DNA from: Clostridium lundense DSM 17049 | GTDB taxonomy: Bacteria > Bacillota > Clostridia > Clostridiales > Clostridiaceae | Length of the DNA: 64,000 bases | Assembly: GCF_000619945.1 (NCBI RefSeq) | Contig: NZ_KK211043.1 | Location: 167,546 to 231,545 of the forward strand | Direction: 5' to 3' | Part shown: positions 35,797 through 45,028 of the stretch, in pieces | How positions within the stretch are numbered: position 1 is the stretch's first letter | Layout: each line of letters begins with the position of its first letter | Notes under the pieces: model-generated | What the model was told of the DNA's origin: nothing | Seen by the model: only the letters and a program-made list of their open reading frames with translations | The model's database searches: none | Position numbers and translations under genes: made by a program

Positions 35797-38700
35797 ATGA
35801 GCAATATTTATGCAAAGATGTTTGGTACTCCCGTTATAACAAAAGATAATGAAGAAATTTTATTCCCATATAACAAGGTAAAGGCTTTATTTTATTATTT
35901 AGTAGTTAACAATCAAGCAAGCAGAGATGAATTAGCAGGGCTATTATGGAGTGAAGAAGAAGAAGATATAGCAAAGAAAAACTTGAGAAATGCTATTTAT
36001 AAAATAAAAAAATCCTTTGATGAGGAAGTAATTATTTCTCCTAAAAAGTCTATTGTTATGATAAACCCTGATATGGATTTAAAATCAGATATAGATTGTT
36101 TCTTAAATGATAAAGAAAAGTGGATTGAAGCTTATACTGGAGAGTTTCTTCAAGGTTTTTTTGTGAAAAATGCAGAGGAATTTGAAGAATGGGCAATTAA
36201 GACCAGAGAAAATTACAAGGAACAATTTGTAATGAAATTATATGATAAAATAACTGAAGATATAAAAAATTCTAATGATAGTAATATAGAAAGATATACA
36301 AAATTATTAATTAACATAGATGAGTTTGATGAAAAAGCCTATAGAATATTGATGGAGTACTATAGGGATAATGGAAATTATGGAAAAGTAATAGATACAT
36401 ACAATAAACTATCACAATTATTAGATAAAGAATTAGGGATAGCACCAGATGAAAATACAAGAAAAATATTTAATGAAGTTTTGGATATAATGAATGAATC
36501 TAGTAATAATAAACGAGAAGTTTTAAGTGAATTTTTTTATGGAAGATGTAATGAGATAAGATTACTCCAAACTAACTATGAGAAATTTATAAAAAGTAGT
36601 AAAGGAAAGTCTATAATTATAACAGGAGAAGCAGGTATAGGAAAATCAAGACTTAAAGACAAGTTTATGGAGAATATAGATGAAAAAGAAGTATATATTT
36701 TTGAAGCTAACTGTTATCAAGTAGAAAAAGAATATTTTTTAAAGCCATGGAATGCTATTATTTCTCAAATATCTAATACTATATTAAATGATAAAATAAA
36801 TATCCCTACCATTTGGGAAAATATAATTTCTCACATATTTCCTGAGTTTCACAAAAAAGATTCAGCGCCTAATATAAAGTTGATAGAAAATATTGACGCA
36901 TTAAAATATGAGATGATAGGTGATGTACTAGCAGATATATTAAAGAAAATTACTGAAAAAAAGAAAGTTATTTTTATATTTGATGATATCCAGTGGATGG
37001 ATAGTATGAGTCTATCTTTACTAAGTAGTGTAATGTTACATCAACATAATAACATCATATTCATAGCCACTTGTAGAAATGAATATGATAAAAATGTGGA
37101 TAAATTTATAACTACTATGAATAGCTATAATAAGATTATAACTGTAAATTTACCTAGATTCACAAGCAGTGAAGTAGAAGGGTTTATAAGAAAAGCTCTT
37201 CCTAATTATGATGTAACAAAGGAACTTTCAAGAAAAATATATGATGAAACAGAAGGAAATACATTTTTTTTAACAGAATATCTAAATATTATAAAGTCTA
37301 ATGGAGATACAAATATAATGTCTGTTAAAATGCAGGATATATTAAAAAGTAGATTTCTTTATATATCGGAAGAAGGTAAAAAAATATTAAATATAGCATC
37401 TTTATTTTTTGATGAAGTGCCAATAAAAATATTAGAAAACCTAACGGGTAAAGATGAATTAGAAATTATAGATATAATAGAAGAATTGGAGAATAAGTTT
37501 ATTTTAAAAGAAATAAACAGTAATGAAAAAATTAGCTTTAAGTTTACCCATCAAAAGCTAAGGGAATTTGTTTATATTAAACAATCCGAAGGAAGAAAAA
37601 AAATTCTTCATAATAAAATAGGAGATTTACTTGAAAAAAGCTTAAAAAATGATAAAACAGATATAAATACTTATCATAAGCTTATTTATCATTATTCTAA
37701 TGCAGATAATGGAGTAAAATCATTAAATTATAAAATTAAGAGTTTAAATTATTATTTGAATTTTAGTCATGAGCTTTTTCCTATATTAAGTAATCCAGAT
37801 GCAGAAACTTATAAATGTGCATATTTTAGTAAGCAACAAACTATAAAGCATTTAAAAGATGTTGAAAATGTGCTAAAGGAAGTTAAAAAGAAAGAAGGAG
37901 CTACTGAAGAAGTAATAAAGTTAGAAATAGCTTTTCTTCATATGAAAGGTAGATATTTAATAAGAGAAGGAGATTATGAACAAGGTACAGGTTTTATTCA
38001 GGAAATGATTGAAAAGTCCATAGAGATAAGAGATAGAGATTATGCTCTTGAAGGATATAAACAGATGATATACTATTGCATCCAAACAAATAATACTGAT
38101 CTTATGATAAAATATGTAGGACTAGCCTTAAACTTAGCTGTAGAATGCAATTATCATAAGGAAATTGGAATTCTGTTAAGATTAAAAGGTTTGTATAAAA
38201 TAATGTGTGGACAGTATGAAGAAGCAGAAAAGTTGCTAAATGAATCTATAAATATTTTTAATGTAACTAAACAGGTAGCTGACAAATACTCTTTAAATAT
38301 TGCTGCAGCTTATAATTATATTGGAGAAATAAGAAGATTTAATATGAAATTTTCAGAAGCATTGAATTATTATGATAAAGCTACTGCTATTTGTGAAAAT
38401 AAGAATGCTTTGACTAGTTTAGCTGTATTTAATATAAATGCAGGACAAGCTGCCTTTGATATGGGAGATTATTATAGAGCTAAGGACTATTTTGAAAAGG
38501 CATATAGTTTATATAATCAATTTGATTCTGTATGGAGAAGATCTATATTAGAAGCTTTTATGGCTCTACTTCATGTGAAAGAAGGAAATTATGCAGAAGG
38601 ATTACAATATTTAAAGAATGCAGACGAACACTCACAAAAAATTAAAAATCCTCATGAAATAGGTGTAGTTTATAGGGTAAAGGCAGAAATAAGAGTTAAT

Positions 38701-38856
38701 ATGGAAGATAATGAGGGTTTAAATAAAGTATTTAATAGATATTTGGATAAAGATATAAATTATTATTGTGATGAAGGGATAAAATTCTTAAAAGAAGCAA
38801 GAGATAATTATGAGATAGATGTAATAAATATATTAAGAAAGGCTCTTAAAGTTTAA
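35797..38856 (+). CDS. SARP-type transcriptional regulator (wHTH-BTAD-ATPase-TPR)
   Basis: 1019 residues. Winged helix of the SARP/OmpR type at about 1-95 (ASRDELAGLLWSEEEEDIAKKNLRNAIYKIKKSF); bacterial transcriptional activation domain about 100-230, ending in LDKELGIAPDENTRKIF; STAND-like ATPase about 245-480 with Walker A GEAGIGKS (277-284) and Walker B FIFDDIQW (393-400); TPR-like helical repeats from about 640 to the end. Large SARPs of this layout are common in actinomycetes and bind direct repeats 11 bp apart next to the -10. Such repeats occur at the hut and folate promoters around this gene, so I infer it is their activator. Ribosome site AGAGGGGA. No AGACG repeat is seen at its own promoter. 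Confidence 0.9.
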   Translation: MSNIYAKMFGTPVITKDNEEILFPYNKVKALFYYLVVNNQASRDELAGLLWSEEEEDIAKKNLRNAIYKIKKSFDEEVIISPKKSIVMINPDMDLKSDIDCFLNDKEKWIEAYTGEFLQGFFVKNAEEFEEWAIKTRENYKEQFVMKLYDKITEDIKNSNDSNIERYTKLLINIDEFDEKAYRILMEYYRDNGNYGKVIDTYNKLSQLLDKELGIAPDENTRKIFNEVLDIMNESSNNKREVLSEFFYGRCNEIRLLQTNYEKFIKSSKGKSIIITGEAGIGKSRLKDKFMENIDEKEVYIFEANCYQVEKEYFLKPWNAIISQISNTILNDKINIPTIWENIISHIFPEFHKKDSAPNIKLIENIDALKYEMIGDVLADILKKITEKKKVIFIFDDIQWMDSMSLSLLSSVMLHQHNNIIFIATCRNEYDKNVDKFITTMNSYNKIITVNLPRFTSSEVEGFIRKALPNYDVTKELSRKIYDETEGNTFFLTEYLNIIKSNGDTNIMSVKMQDILKSRFLYISEEGKKILNIASLFFDEVPIKILENLTGKDELEIIDIIEELENKFILKEINSNEKISFKFTHQKLREFVYIKQSEGRKKILHNKIGDLLEKSLKNDKTDINTYHKLIYHYSNADNGVKSLNYKIKSLNYYLNFSHELFPILSNPDAETYKCAYFSKQQTIKHLKDVENVLKEVKKKEGATEEVIKLEIAFLHMKGRYLIREGDYEQGTGFIQEMIEKSIEIRDRDYALEGYKQMIYYCIQTNNTDLMIKYVGLALNLAVECNYHKEIGILLRLKGLYKIMCGQYEEAEKLLNESINIFNVTKQVADKYSLNIAAAYNYIGEIRRFNMKFSEALNYYDKATAICENKNALTSLAVFNINAGQAAFDMGDYYRAKDYFEKAYSLYNQFDSVWRRSILEAFMALLHVKEGNYAEGLQYLKNADEHSQKIKNPHEIGVVYRVKAEIRVNMEDNEGLNKVFNRYLDKDINYYCDEGIKFLKEARDNYEIDVINILRKALKV

Positions 38857-38869
38857 TAGATAATATTTT

Positions 38870-38899
38870 ACTGGTTAATTGAATTAGCCAGTTTTTTTT
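38870..38899 (+). terminator. Terminator of the SARP-type gene
   Basis: ACTGGTTAATT and AATTAGCCAGT (one G-U pair), then eight T. Confidence 0.9.
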
Positions 38900-38947
38900 A
38901 TATTTATTAATTACAATTTATTATATTATTAAATTTAATAATAAGTT

Positions 38948-39145
38948 AGACGGTTTGTAGACTGAATAGTATGAAAATAACTAAAATTCTATAAAAAATG
39001 ATATTAAAGTTACAAAAAGTGTATTTTTTATACATAAATATTACATTATAGTAAGTATATTGATTATAAGTATCTGTTAGTATAAAATTGAAATAAATTA
39101 TAAAAATTCATAATTGACCAAAATTTGACGAGTATATGGTAAAAT
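38948..39145 (+). promoter_or_regulatory. Amidohydrolase promoter: two AGACG/TGACG repeat sites
   Basis: Main site: TGACC (39115) and TGACG (39126), 11 bp apart, then nine bases, then TAAAAT (39140-39145). Upstream site: AGACG (38948) and AGACT (38959), again 11 bp apart, followed after nine bases only by GAAAAT, a poor -10. The 395-base gap between the SARP gene and the amidohydrolase holds these sites and the terminator, no other gene. Confidence 0.7.
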
Positions 39146-39251
39146 GGTTACAAAGCGGACTATGCTAATATAAAATAAGAAATATTGTATAGTATATCTT
39201 AAAAATTTGTAAAATTTTTTCTATTGTAAATATTATATGGGAGGTTTTTAT

Positions 39252-40436
39252 ATGTTGGAAAAAGATATTGTTCAATTGTCACAAGAATATTATGAGGAAA
39301 TGAAAAAATTAAGGCATCATTTTCATATGTTTCCGGAGCTAGGTTTTAATGAATTCAATACTTCTAAGACTGTAGAAGATGAACTAATAAAATTAAATCT
39401 AGATAATGTACAGAAGTTAGCCAAAACGGGAGTTTCTGCTGTAATAAAGGGAAAATATCCAGGTAAAACAATATTATTGAGGGCTGATATGGATGCTTTG
39501 CCTGTAAATGAAGAGGCAGACATAGAGTATAAGTCAAAAAATAAAGGGGTTATGCATGCATGTGGACATGATGGACATACAGCAGCTCTTTTAGGTACAG
39601 CTATGATTCTTAATAATTTAAAAGATAAACTTCATGGTAATGTAAAATTAGTTTTCCAGCCAGCTGAAGAGGGTGACGGTGGTGCAAGATTAATGATTGA
39701 GGAGGGTGTGCTAGATAATCCTAAAGTTGATGCAGCCATAGCTTGCCACTTGTGGGGAAATATACCCGAGGGACATGTTGTAATAAAAAATGGACCATTA
39801 ATGGCTTCCTGTGATGATTTTATGTTTAAAATTGTTGGTAAGGGTGGGCATGGATCGACACCAGAATTATGCATAGATCCTATTGATATATGTATTAATG
39901 CTATGAATACTATAAGAAATTTTGTTAGCAGAAGAATAAGTGCTTTAGACCCAGTAGTGTTATCATTTGGAGCAATAAATGGAGGAAATAGTTTTAATTG
40001 TATACCAGATGAAGTAACAGTTTTAGGAACACTTAGAACTTTTAATAATGATACCAGAGACTTTGTTATTAATTCCATGGAGAATATTTTAAAATTCATG
40101 ACTGAGTCCCAAGGGGCTAAGTATAGTATAGAAATTAATAGGTTTGCGCCTACTGTTGTAAATGATGAGAATATGACTAAAATAGCAATTAAATCATTTG
40201 AAAAGGTAATAGGAGAAAATAAAATCATAGAAGCAAAACAACCATACACAGGATCAGAAGATTTTGCTTTCTTTACTAGTGAGGTGCCATCTGTATTTTT
40301 CTTTACTGGTATCATGAAGGACAAGGAAGTAATTCATCATAATTCTCATTTTCAATGGGATGATATAAACCTATTAACTTCTTGTAGATGTTTATGTCAA
40401 ATAGCAGTAGATTTTTTAAATGATGATAATAAATAA
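39252..40436 (+). CDS. M20 family amidohydrolase (AbgA/HipO-like)
   Basis: 394 residues from ATG 39252, after GGGAGG; an ATG at 39237 overlaps that site. It is a zinc/manganese peptidase-fold hydrolase of N-acyl amino acids: metal-ligand segments LLRADMDALPVNE, MHACGHDGHTA, PAEEGDGGARLMIEEGVL, CHLWGNIPEGH. It is co-directional with an AbgT-type transporter. In E. coli such a pair imports and cleaves p-aminobenzoyl-glutamate. Because its promoter has the repeats of the hut promoters, an N-acyl-histidine or another histidine/glutamate conjugate is an equally good guess. Confidence 0.88.
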   Translation: MLEKDIVQLSQEYYEEMKKLRHHFHMFPELGFNEFNTSKTVEDELIKLNLDNVQKLAKTGVSAVIKGKYPGKTILLRADMDALPVNEEADIEYKSKNKGVMHACGHDGHTAALLGTAMILNNLKDKLHGNVKLVFQPAEEGDGGARLMIEEGVLDNPKVDAAIACHLWGNIPEGHVVIKNGPLMASCDDFMFKIVGKGGHGSTPELCIDPIDICINAMNTIRNFVSRRISALDPVVLSFGAINGGNSFNCIPDEVTVLGTLRTFNNDTRDFVINSMENILKFMTESQGAKYSIEINRFAPTVVNDENMTKIAIKSFEKVIGENKIIEAKQPYTGSEDFAFFTSEVPSVFFFTGIMKDKEVIHHNSHFQWDDINLLTSCRCLCQIAVDFLNDDNK

Positions 40437-40439
40437 AGT

Positions 40440-40600
40440 CTTATCCGATGACTACCCGCTGTAATACTTTCATGGCACTCTGTGAAAGCGATTCACACAA
40501 AATCAGAGATTTTGGTTCTCTGCTTTTCTTCAAAGTGGGAGTAAAGAGCGGGCACGTCCCTGGATAACGACTTCTAAGGAGTAAAACTCCTAAGAATTCT
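40440..40600. other. Structured, comparatively GC-rich element between the amidohydrolase and abgT
   Basis: The element is bounded by TTATCC (40441) and GGATAA (40562), with inner ACCCGCT/AGCGGG pairing. Inside are small hairpins (CTTTCA..TGAAAG and CAGAGA..TCTCTG); a further 11-bp hairpin (TTCTAAGGAGT/ACTCCTAAGAA) follows at 40573-40596. Base composition is far richer in GC than its surroundings. The sum looks like a folded RNA or a palindromic transposon remnant (IS200/IS605 or TnpB-guide-RNA-like). I cannot assign a family. Confidence 0.5.
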
Positions 40601-40632
40601 GTTTATACAATAAATAAGAGAGGGGCATATAA

Positions 40633-42183
40633 ATGAATGTAAGTGGAGAGTTAAATAATAAAGTAAATAAGGAAAAGACTTTGGAAAGAATATTGAATAA
40701 AGTAGAGGTAATAGGTAATAAAATGCCTGATCCTGTATCTATATTTGGAATTTTGTGTTTAGTTATAATGGCAATATCATGGATAGCAGCAGGTGTATCT
40801 GTTGAGAATCCTGCTGATAATAAAACTGTGTCAATAGTAAATCTTGTATCAAGAGATGGTTTTAGAAAAATATTAATGGAATGTGTAACTAAATTTCAGC
40901 AATTCCCGCCACTTGGTATGGTGCTTGTTGTTATGCTAGGTGCTGGTGTGGCTGAAAAATCTGGTTTAATGACTGTTGCAATGAAAACGTCTATAGTTAA
41001 AGTTCCTAAAAGTCTAGTTACTGGTACAATTATTTTGGTTTGTATTTTAGCTGACGCAGCTGGAGATGCAGGTTTTATACTATTACCCCCATTAGCAGCT
41101 ACAATATTTTTATCTATAGGTAGGCACCCTTTAATAGGGATGTTTGCTGCATATGCAGGAGTAGCTGGTGGATTTTCTTCCAATTTAATGGTTAATATGA
41201 CAGATGTATTAATGGCAAGCTTTACTATTCCAGCAGCTCAAATGATTGATCCTTCCTATAGGGGGACACCAGCAATGAATATCTATTTTATGGTTGCATC
41301 TACAGTAATATTAGTATTATGTGGTGTATTTGTTACTGAAAAGATAATAGCACCTCGTTTTGAAAAGTATGACACAAATTCATTATTTGGTGATGAAAAT
41401 AATGAAATTACAGATGTAGAAAAAAAGGCATTGAAATGGTCTGGCATGTCTGTGCTTATTATGATAGCTATAGTAATTTTACTGAGTATAGGGAAAAATT
41501 CATTTATGGCAGATCCTGAAACAGGATCATTACTAGCATGGGAATCTCCACTTATGCAAGGACTTATACCAATAATTACATTGATGTTTTTAGTCCCTGG
41601 TATAATATATGGAAAAATGACAGGAGTAATAAAGAATGATAAAGATGCTGTTGCTATGATGTCAGAGTCGATGAAAGATATGGGATCTTATATAGTAATT
41701 GCTTTTGCAGCATCATTATTTATAGCATTATTTAATTGGAGTAACATAGGAATTGTTATGTCAGTTAACGGAGCAGGTATATTAAAGAATTCTGGATTTG
41801 GTGGAATTGGAATTATAATAGGATTTATAATATTAGAATCAATAATTAATATATTTATAGGAAGTGCTTCTGCAAAATGGGCTATAATGGCACCTATATT
41901 TGTCCCTATGTTGCTTTTATTAGGTTATAATCCAGCAGTTACACAAATGGCTTTTAGAATAGGTGATTCTATAACTAATCCAATTAGTCCACTATTTCCC
42001 TTCTTTCCAATGCTAATAACATTTGTACGTAAATATGATAAAGAAGCTGGCATAGGAACTATAGTTTCCAATATGATTCCTTATTCAATAGTATTTGCAA
42101 TTGCATGGACTTTATTATTAGTAATGTTTGTTATGTTTAATATCCCATTAGGACCAGGAGGAGCTATAAGATATATGATGTAA
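40633..42183 (+). CDS. abgT: AbgT-family transporter
   Basis: 516-residue membrane protein with about 11-13 helices. AbgT signatures are NKMPDPVSIFGILCLVIMAISW near the N-terminus, GMVLVVMLGAGVAEKSGLM, and the C-terminal GSASAKWAIMAPIFVPMLLLLGYNPA...DSITNPISPLFPFFP. The family takes up p-aminobenzoyl-glutamate or exports antimetabolites. The amidohydrolase directly upstream argues for uptake of an acyl-amino acid conjugate. AGAGGGGC ribosome site. A strong terminator follows. Confidence 0.92.
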   Translation: MNVSGELNNKVNKEKTLERILNKVEVIGNKMPDPVSIFGILCLVIMAISWIAAGVSVENPADNKTVSIVNLVSRDGFRKILMECVTKFQQFPPLGMVLVVMLGAGVAEKSGLMTVAMKTSIVKVPKSLVTGTIILVCILADAAGDAGFILLPPLAATIFLSIGRHPLIGMFAAYAGVAGGFSSNLMVNMTDVLMASFTIPAAQMIDPSYRGTPAMNIYFMVASTVILVLCGVFVTEKIIAPRFEKYDTNSLFGDENNEITDVEKKALKWSGMSVLIMIAIVILLSIGKNSFMADPETGSLLAWESPLMQGLIPIITLMFLVPGIIYGKMTGVIKNDKDAVAMMSESMKDMGSYIVIAFAASLFIALFNWSNIGIVMSVNGAGILKNSGFGGIGIIIGFIILESIINIFIGSASAKWAIMAPIFVPMLLLLGYNPAVTQMAFRIGDSITNPISPLFPFFPMLITFVRKYDKEAGIGTIVSNMIPYSIVFAIAWTLLLVMFVMFNIPLGPGGAIRYMM

Positions 42184-42250
42184 GTTTTATCTGATTACTA
42201 CTCCTTCTTAAGTTAAGAAGTCAGTTTATCAAGTAATTTTCCAAAATGAT

Positions 42251-42300
42251 AAAAGGCCCCTTTTTTAGATAGAATATGATCTATTTAAAAAGGGGGTTTT
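42251..42300 (+). terminator. Terminator of abgT
   Basis: Long imperfect stem (AAAAGGCCCCTTTTTTAGAT against ATCTATTTAAAAAGGGGG) followed by TTTT. Confidence 0.85.
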
Positions 42301-42494
42301 CCGATAAAAGGAATATAATTATTTAATGAATTAAAGTGATAATGAATTAAAATGATGCAATAACAGTTCGTTAATCAATTAAAAGTGTATTATGATAATT
42401 ATGAATTGTGATAAAATTGAAAGAAAAATATATATAAAGCATAAATATATAGAAAATTCTAAAATGTCGAATATAGTTGGGAAATTTAAAAGTT

Positions 42495-42715
42495 AGACGT
42501 TCTATCGACGCAAAAAGGACATAAATATAGATGCAAAATAGAGAAAAAAGGGAATAACGGTGGGAATTGTAATGATATTACTTGCAAACTTATAAAATAA
42601 AGATATATTAGATGTTAATAGCATAAATGTAACTGAATTAACTAAAATTAAAATGAAACTTTAAATTTTAAAAAAATTCAAAATAGACTTTTATTTGACG
42701 AAATTATGATATAAT
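42495..42715 (+). promoter_or_regulatory. Racemase-yuiF-hutH promoter: two 11-bp repeat sites
   Basis: Main site: AGACT (42685) and TGACG (42696), 11 bp apart, nine bases, perfect TATAAT (42710-42715). Upstream site: AGACG (42495) and CGACG (42506), 11 bp apart, nine bases, CATAAA. Exactly the hutU geometry. The 580-base gap from 42184 holds the abgT terminator, these sites and AT-rich sequence; no gene. Confidence 0.75.
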
Positions 42716-42763
42716 TAAACTGTAAAAAAGATTAAGTGAATTTTGGCAAGGGGGTGAAAGAAA

Positions 42764-43606
42764 ATTAAGCTGCATTTTGTGAAAGTAAATCCAGTGGAGA
42801 ATATGACAATATTTGTATTAGATCAAGTTCCAAGGGATATTCAAATGCATGTAGCAAAAAAATTGATGAATTATAGCAATATATATGCAGAACAAGTTGG
42901 ATTTATTGAAAAAGTAAGCCTACATAAAGAAGAGGAAGATAAGGGTCTTAGACTTCAAATGATGGGGGGAGAGTTTTGTGGTAATGCTGCAAGATCTTTA
43001 GCTGCATTACTGGTTCATAATCAATATCCAAATGTTATTAAAGAAAAAGATAAATATTTAGTCAGACTAGAAGTTTCGGGAAATGATACTATGATAGATT
43101 GTGAAGTATATAATACTGAAAAAGATAATTTGTATTTATCTAAAGTTGATATGCCTTTACCTAAAAAAATTAGTGAGGTTTCCTTAGAAGTTGAGAATAA
43201 CGTTTTTTCAGGTATAAAAGTAGATTTTTCAGGGATTACGCATTTTATAGTTGATAGTGGAAAAGTAAAAGATAAAGATCTTTTATTTAAAGCAGTAAAA
43301 AGTGAAATGGACAAAGTTAACTATGATGCTTTTGGAATTATGTATTATGATTTTAATGAGAAATATTTAGAACCATTAGTTTATGTCAAAGGTACTGACA
43401 GTCTATTCTGGGAAAGAAGTTGCGCTTCTGGGACTTCAGCTTTAGGAGTTGCATTAACTTATATAAAAAAACATAGTATAGATGAAAAAGTGAGACAACC
43501 TGGTGGAGAACTTCAAGTAATGACTAAATGGAATGGCAGTAGTATAGAAAGTTTATGTTTAAATGGATTTGTAGAAATAGTGGCTGAAGGAATTGTAAAC
43601 GTATAA
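42764..43606 (+). CDS. DapF-fold amino acid racemase, probable histidine racemase
   Basis: 280 residues when started at the ATT at 42764 (reading MKLHFVKVNPVENMTIFVLD if initiated with Met). AAGGGGG lies nine bases upstream; the next in-frame start, GTG 42779, is 24 bases from it. It has the two-cysteine catalytic pair of diaminopimelate-epimerase-fold racemases: GGEFCGNAARS and ERSCASGTSALG. It is co-transcribed with a histidine transporter and hutH under a hut-type promoter, so histidine is the likely substrate. The enzyme would feed D-histidine into the L-specific pathway or make D-histidine. True dapF is less likely here. Confidence 0.72.
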   Translation: MKLHFVKVNPVENMTIFVLDQVPRDIQMHVAKKLMNYSNIYAEQVGFIEKVSLHKEEEDKGLRLQMMGGEFCGNAARSLAALLVHNQYPNVIKEKDKYLVRLEVSGNDTMIDCEVYNTEKDNLYLSKVDMPLPKKISEVSLEVENNVFSGIKVDFSGITHFIVDSGKVKDKDLLFKAVKSEMDKVNYDAFGIMYYDFNEKYLEPLVYVKGTDSLFWERSCASGTSALGVALTYIKKHSIDEKVRQPGGELQVMTKWNGSSIESLCLNGFVEIVAEGIVNV

Positions 43607-43636
43607 TCAAAATTAATTTTATAAGGGGGAATAAAA

Positions 43637-44944
43637 ATGTTATTACTAAATCCGGTTATAATATCAGTAATAGTCATGTCAGCTTTATGTTTGTTAAAGT
43701 TAAATGTAATTCTGTCAATATTAGCAGCAGCTCTAGTTGCTGGATTGGCTGCTGGTATGCCTATAGCAGAAACCATGACCACGTTAATTGGCGGCATGGG
43801 AGGAAACTCAGAAACAGCTTTAAGTTATGTGCTTTTAGGGGCTTTAGCTGTAGCAATTAATAAAACAGGTCTTGCTACAATACTTGCGAAGAAAATATCA
43901 AAAGTAGTTAAAGGAAAAGCAGTTGTATTTACTTTAGTTATAGCTTTTGTGGCTTGTTTTTCACAGAACTTAATACCAGTTCATATAGCATTTATTCCAA
44001 TTTTAATTCCACCACTAATTCCATTAATGAATAAGATGAAAATAGATAGAAGAGCAGTAGCTTGTGCATTAACTTTTGGTCTTAAAGCACCATATGTAAC
44101 TTTAGGTGTTGGATTCGGACTTATATTCCATAATATTGTAAGAGACCAGATGATTCAAAATGGAATGCAGGTTACAACTAAAGATGTTGGCGGTGTAATG
44201 TGGATTGCAGGATTATCAATGGTTGTAGGTTTACTATTAGCTGTACTTATAGCATATAGAAAGCCAAGAGAATATAAGGAAATAAAAATGGATGGCTATG
44301 ATGCAGATGATGGCGTAGAAATTCAAATGACAGGAAAACATTGGTTAGCACTTTTAGGAGCAGTAGCAGCATTTGTGGTTCAGCTTATTACAAAATCATT
44401 ACCACTTGGAGCATTAGCAGGTTTACTAGTTATGGTTCTAACTGGATCAATTAAAGTAAGCCAAATAGACGAAATGATGGATGGCGGAATGAGAATGATG
44501 GCATTTATAGCTTTCGTAATGTTGGTTGCAGCAGGTTACGGAGATGTTTTAAGAAAAACTGGAGCAGTTGAAGCTTTAGTAAGTGCTACAGCTGCAATGG
44601 TAGGAGGAAAAATGGGTGGAGCGTTCTTAATGCTTGCAGTTGGACTTTTGGTAACAATGGGTATAGGAACTTCCTTTGGTACAGTTCCAATTATAGCTGC
44701 AATATATTGTCCACTAGGATTAAAACTTGGGATGAGCGTTCCAACAATTATATTACTATTAGGAATAGCAGCAGCACTTGGAGATGCTGGTTCACCAGCT
44801 TCGGACAGTACTTTGGGACCTACATCGGGACTTAATGTAGATGGGCAACATGACCACATTTGGGATACTTGTGTACCAACATTTGTATTCTATGATATAC
44901 CACTATTTATAGCAGGTATGATAGGAGCTTCTATACTAGGTTAA
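43637..44944 (+). CDS. YuiF-type (NhaC-like) transporter, predicted histidine uptake
   Basis: 435-residue membrane protein with about 12 helices, of the Na+/H+-antiporter-like YuiF group: LIGGMGGNSETALSYVLLGALAVAI, SQNLIPVHIAFIPILIPPLIP, GTSFGTVPIIAAIYCPLG, GDAGSPASDSTLGPTSGLN. This group has been predicted to carry histidine in Firmicutes from its T-box and operon context. Here it lies between the racemase and hutH, which agrees. Ribosome site AAGGGGGA. Confidence 0.83.
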   Translation: MLLLNPVIISVIVMSALCLLKLNVILSILAAALVAGLAAGMPIAETMTTLIGGMGGNSETALSYVLLGALAVAINKTGLATILAKKISKVVKGKAVVFTLVIAFVACFSQNLIPVHIAFIPILIPPLIPLMNKMKIDRRAVACALTFGLKAPYVTLGVGFGLIFHNIVRDQMIQNGMQVTTKDVGGVMWIAGLSMVVGLLLAVLIAYRKPREYKEIKMDGYDADDGVEIQMTGKHWLALLGAVAAFVVQLITKSLPLGALAGLLVMVLTGSIKVSQIDEMMDGGMRMMAFIAFVMLVAAGYGDVLRKTGAVEALVSATAAMVGGKMGGAFLMLAVGLLVTMGIGTSFGTVPIIAAIYCPLGLKLGMSVPTIILLLGIAAALGDAGSPASDSTLGPTSGLNVDGQHDHIWDTCVPTFVFYDIPLFIAGMIGASILG

Positions 44945-44959
44945 TAAAAAAGCATATCA

Positions 44960-44997
44960 AGCTAATATATAGCTAATATATAGCTCTAATATATAGT
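44960..44997. repeat. Short tandem repeat before hutH, 11-bp unit
   Basis: Two exact AGCTAATATAT units and a third variant with two extra bases, in the 84-base gap between yuiF and hutH. Perhaps slippage; could vary the spacing of the intercistronic region between strains. Confidence 0.65.
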
Positions 44998-45028
44998 TAA
45001 CAATTTATACTTTAAGGGGGAAATGACA

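Noticed and set aside
39126..39145. TTGACG read as an ordinary -35 element
   Set aside because: The distance to TAAAAT is only nine bases, too short for sigma-A -35/-10 contact, and the same nine-base distance recurs at other promoters, pointing to an activator box instead.
39632..40324. Long minus-strand open frame (230 codons) opposite the amidohydrolase
   Set aside because: It is the antisense of a clear M20 hydrolase with all metal motifs, has no ribosome site and no recognisable protein pattern.
40471..40490. TGGCACTCTGTGAAAGC as a sigma-54 promoter
   Set aside because: GG and GC are twelve bases apart instead of ten, and the bases pair within the folded element.
43607..43636. Histidine T-box before the YuiF-type transporter
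   Set aside because: Only 30 bases separate it from the racemase gene; there is no room for a T-box.
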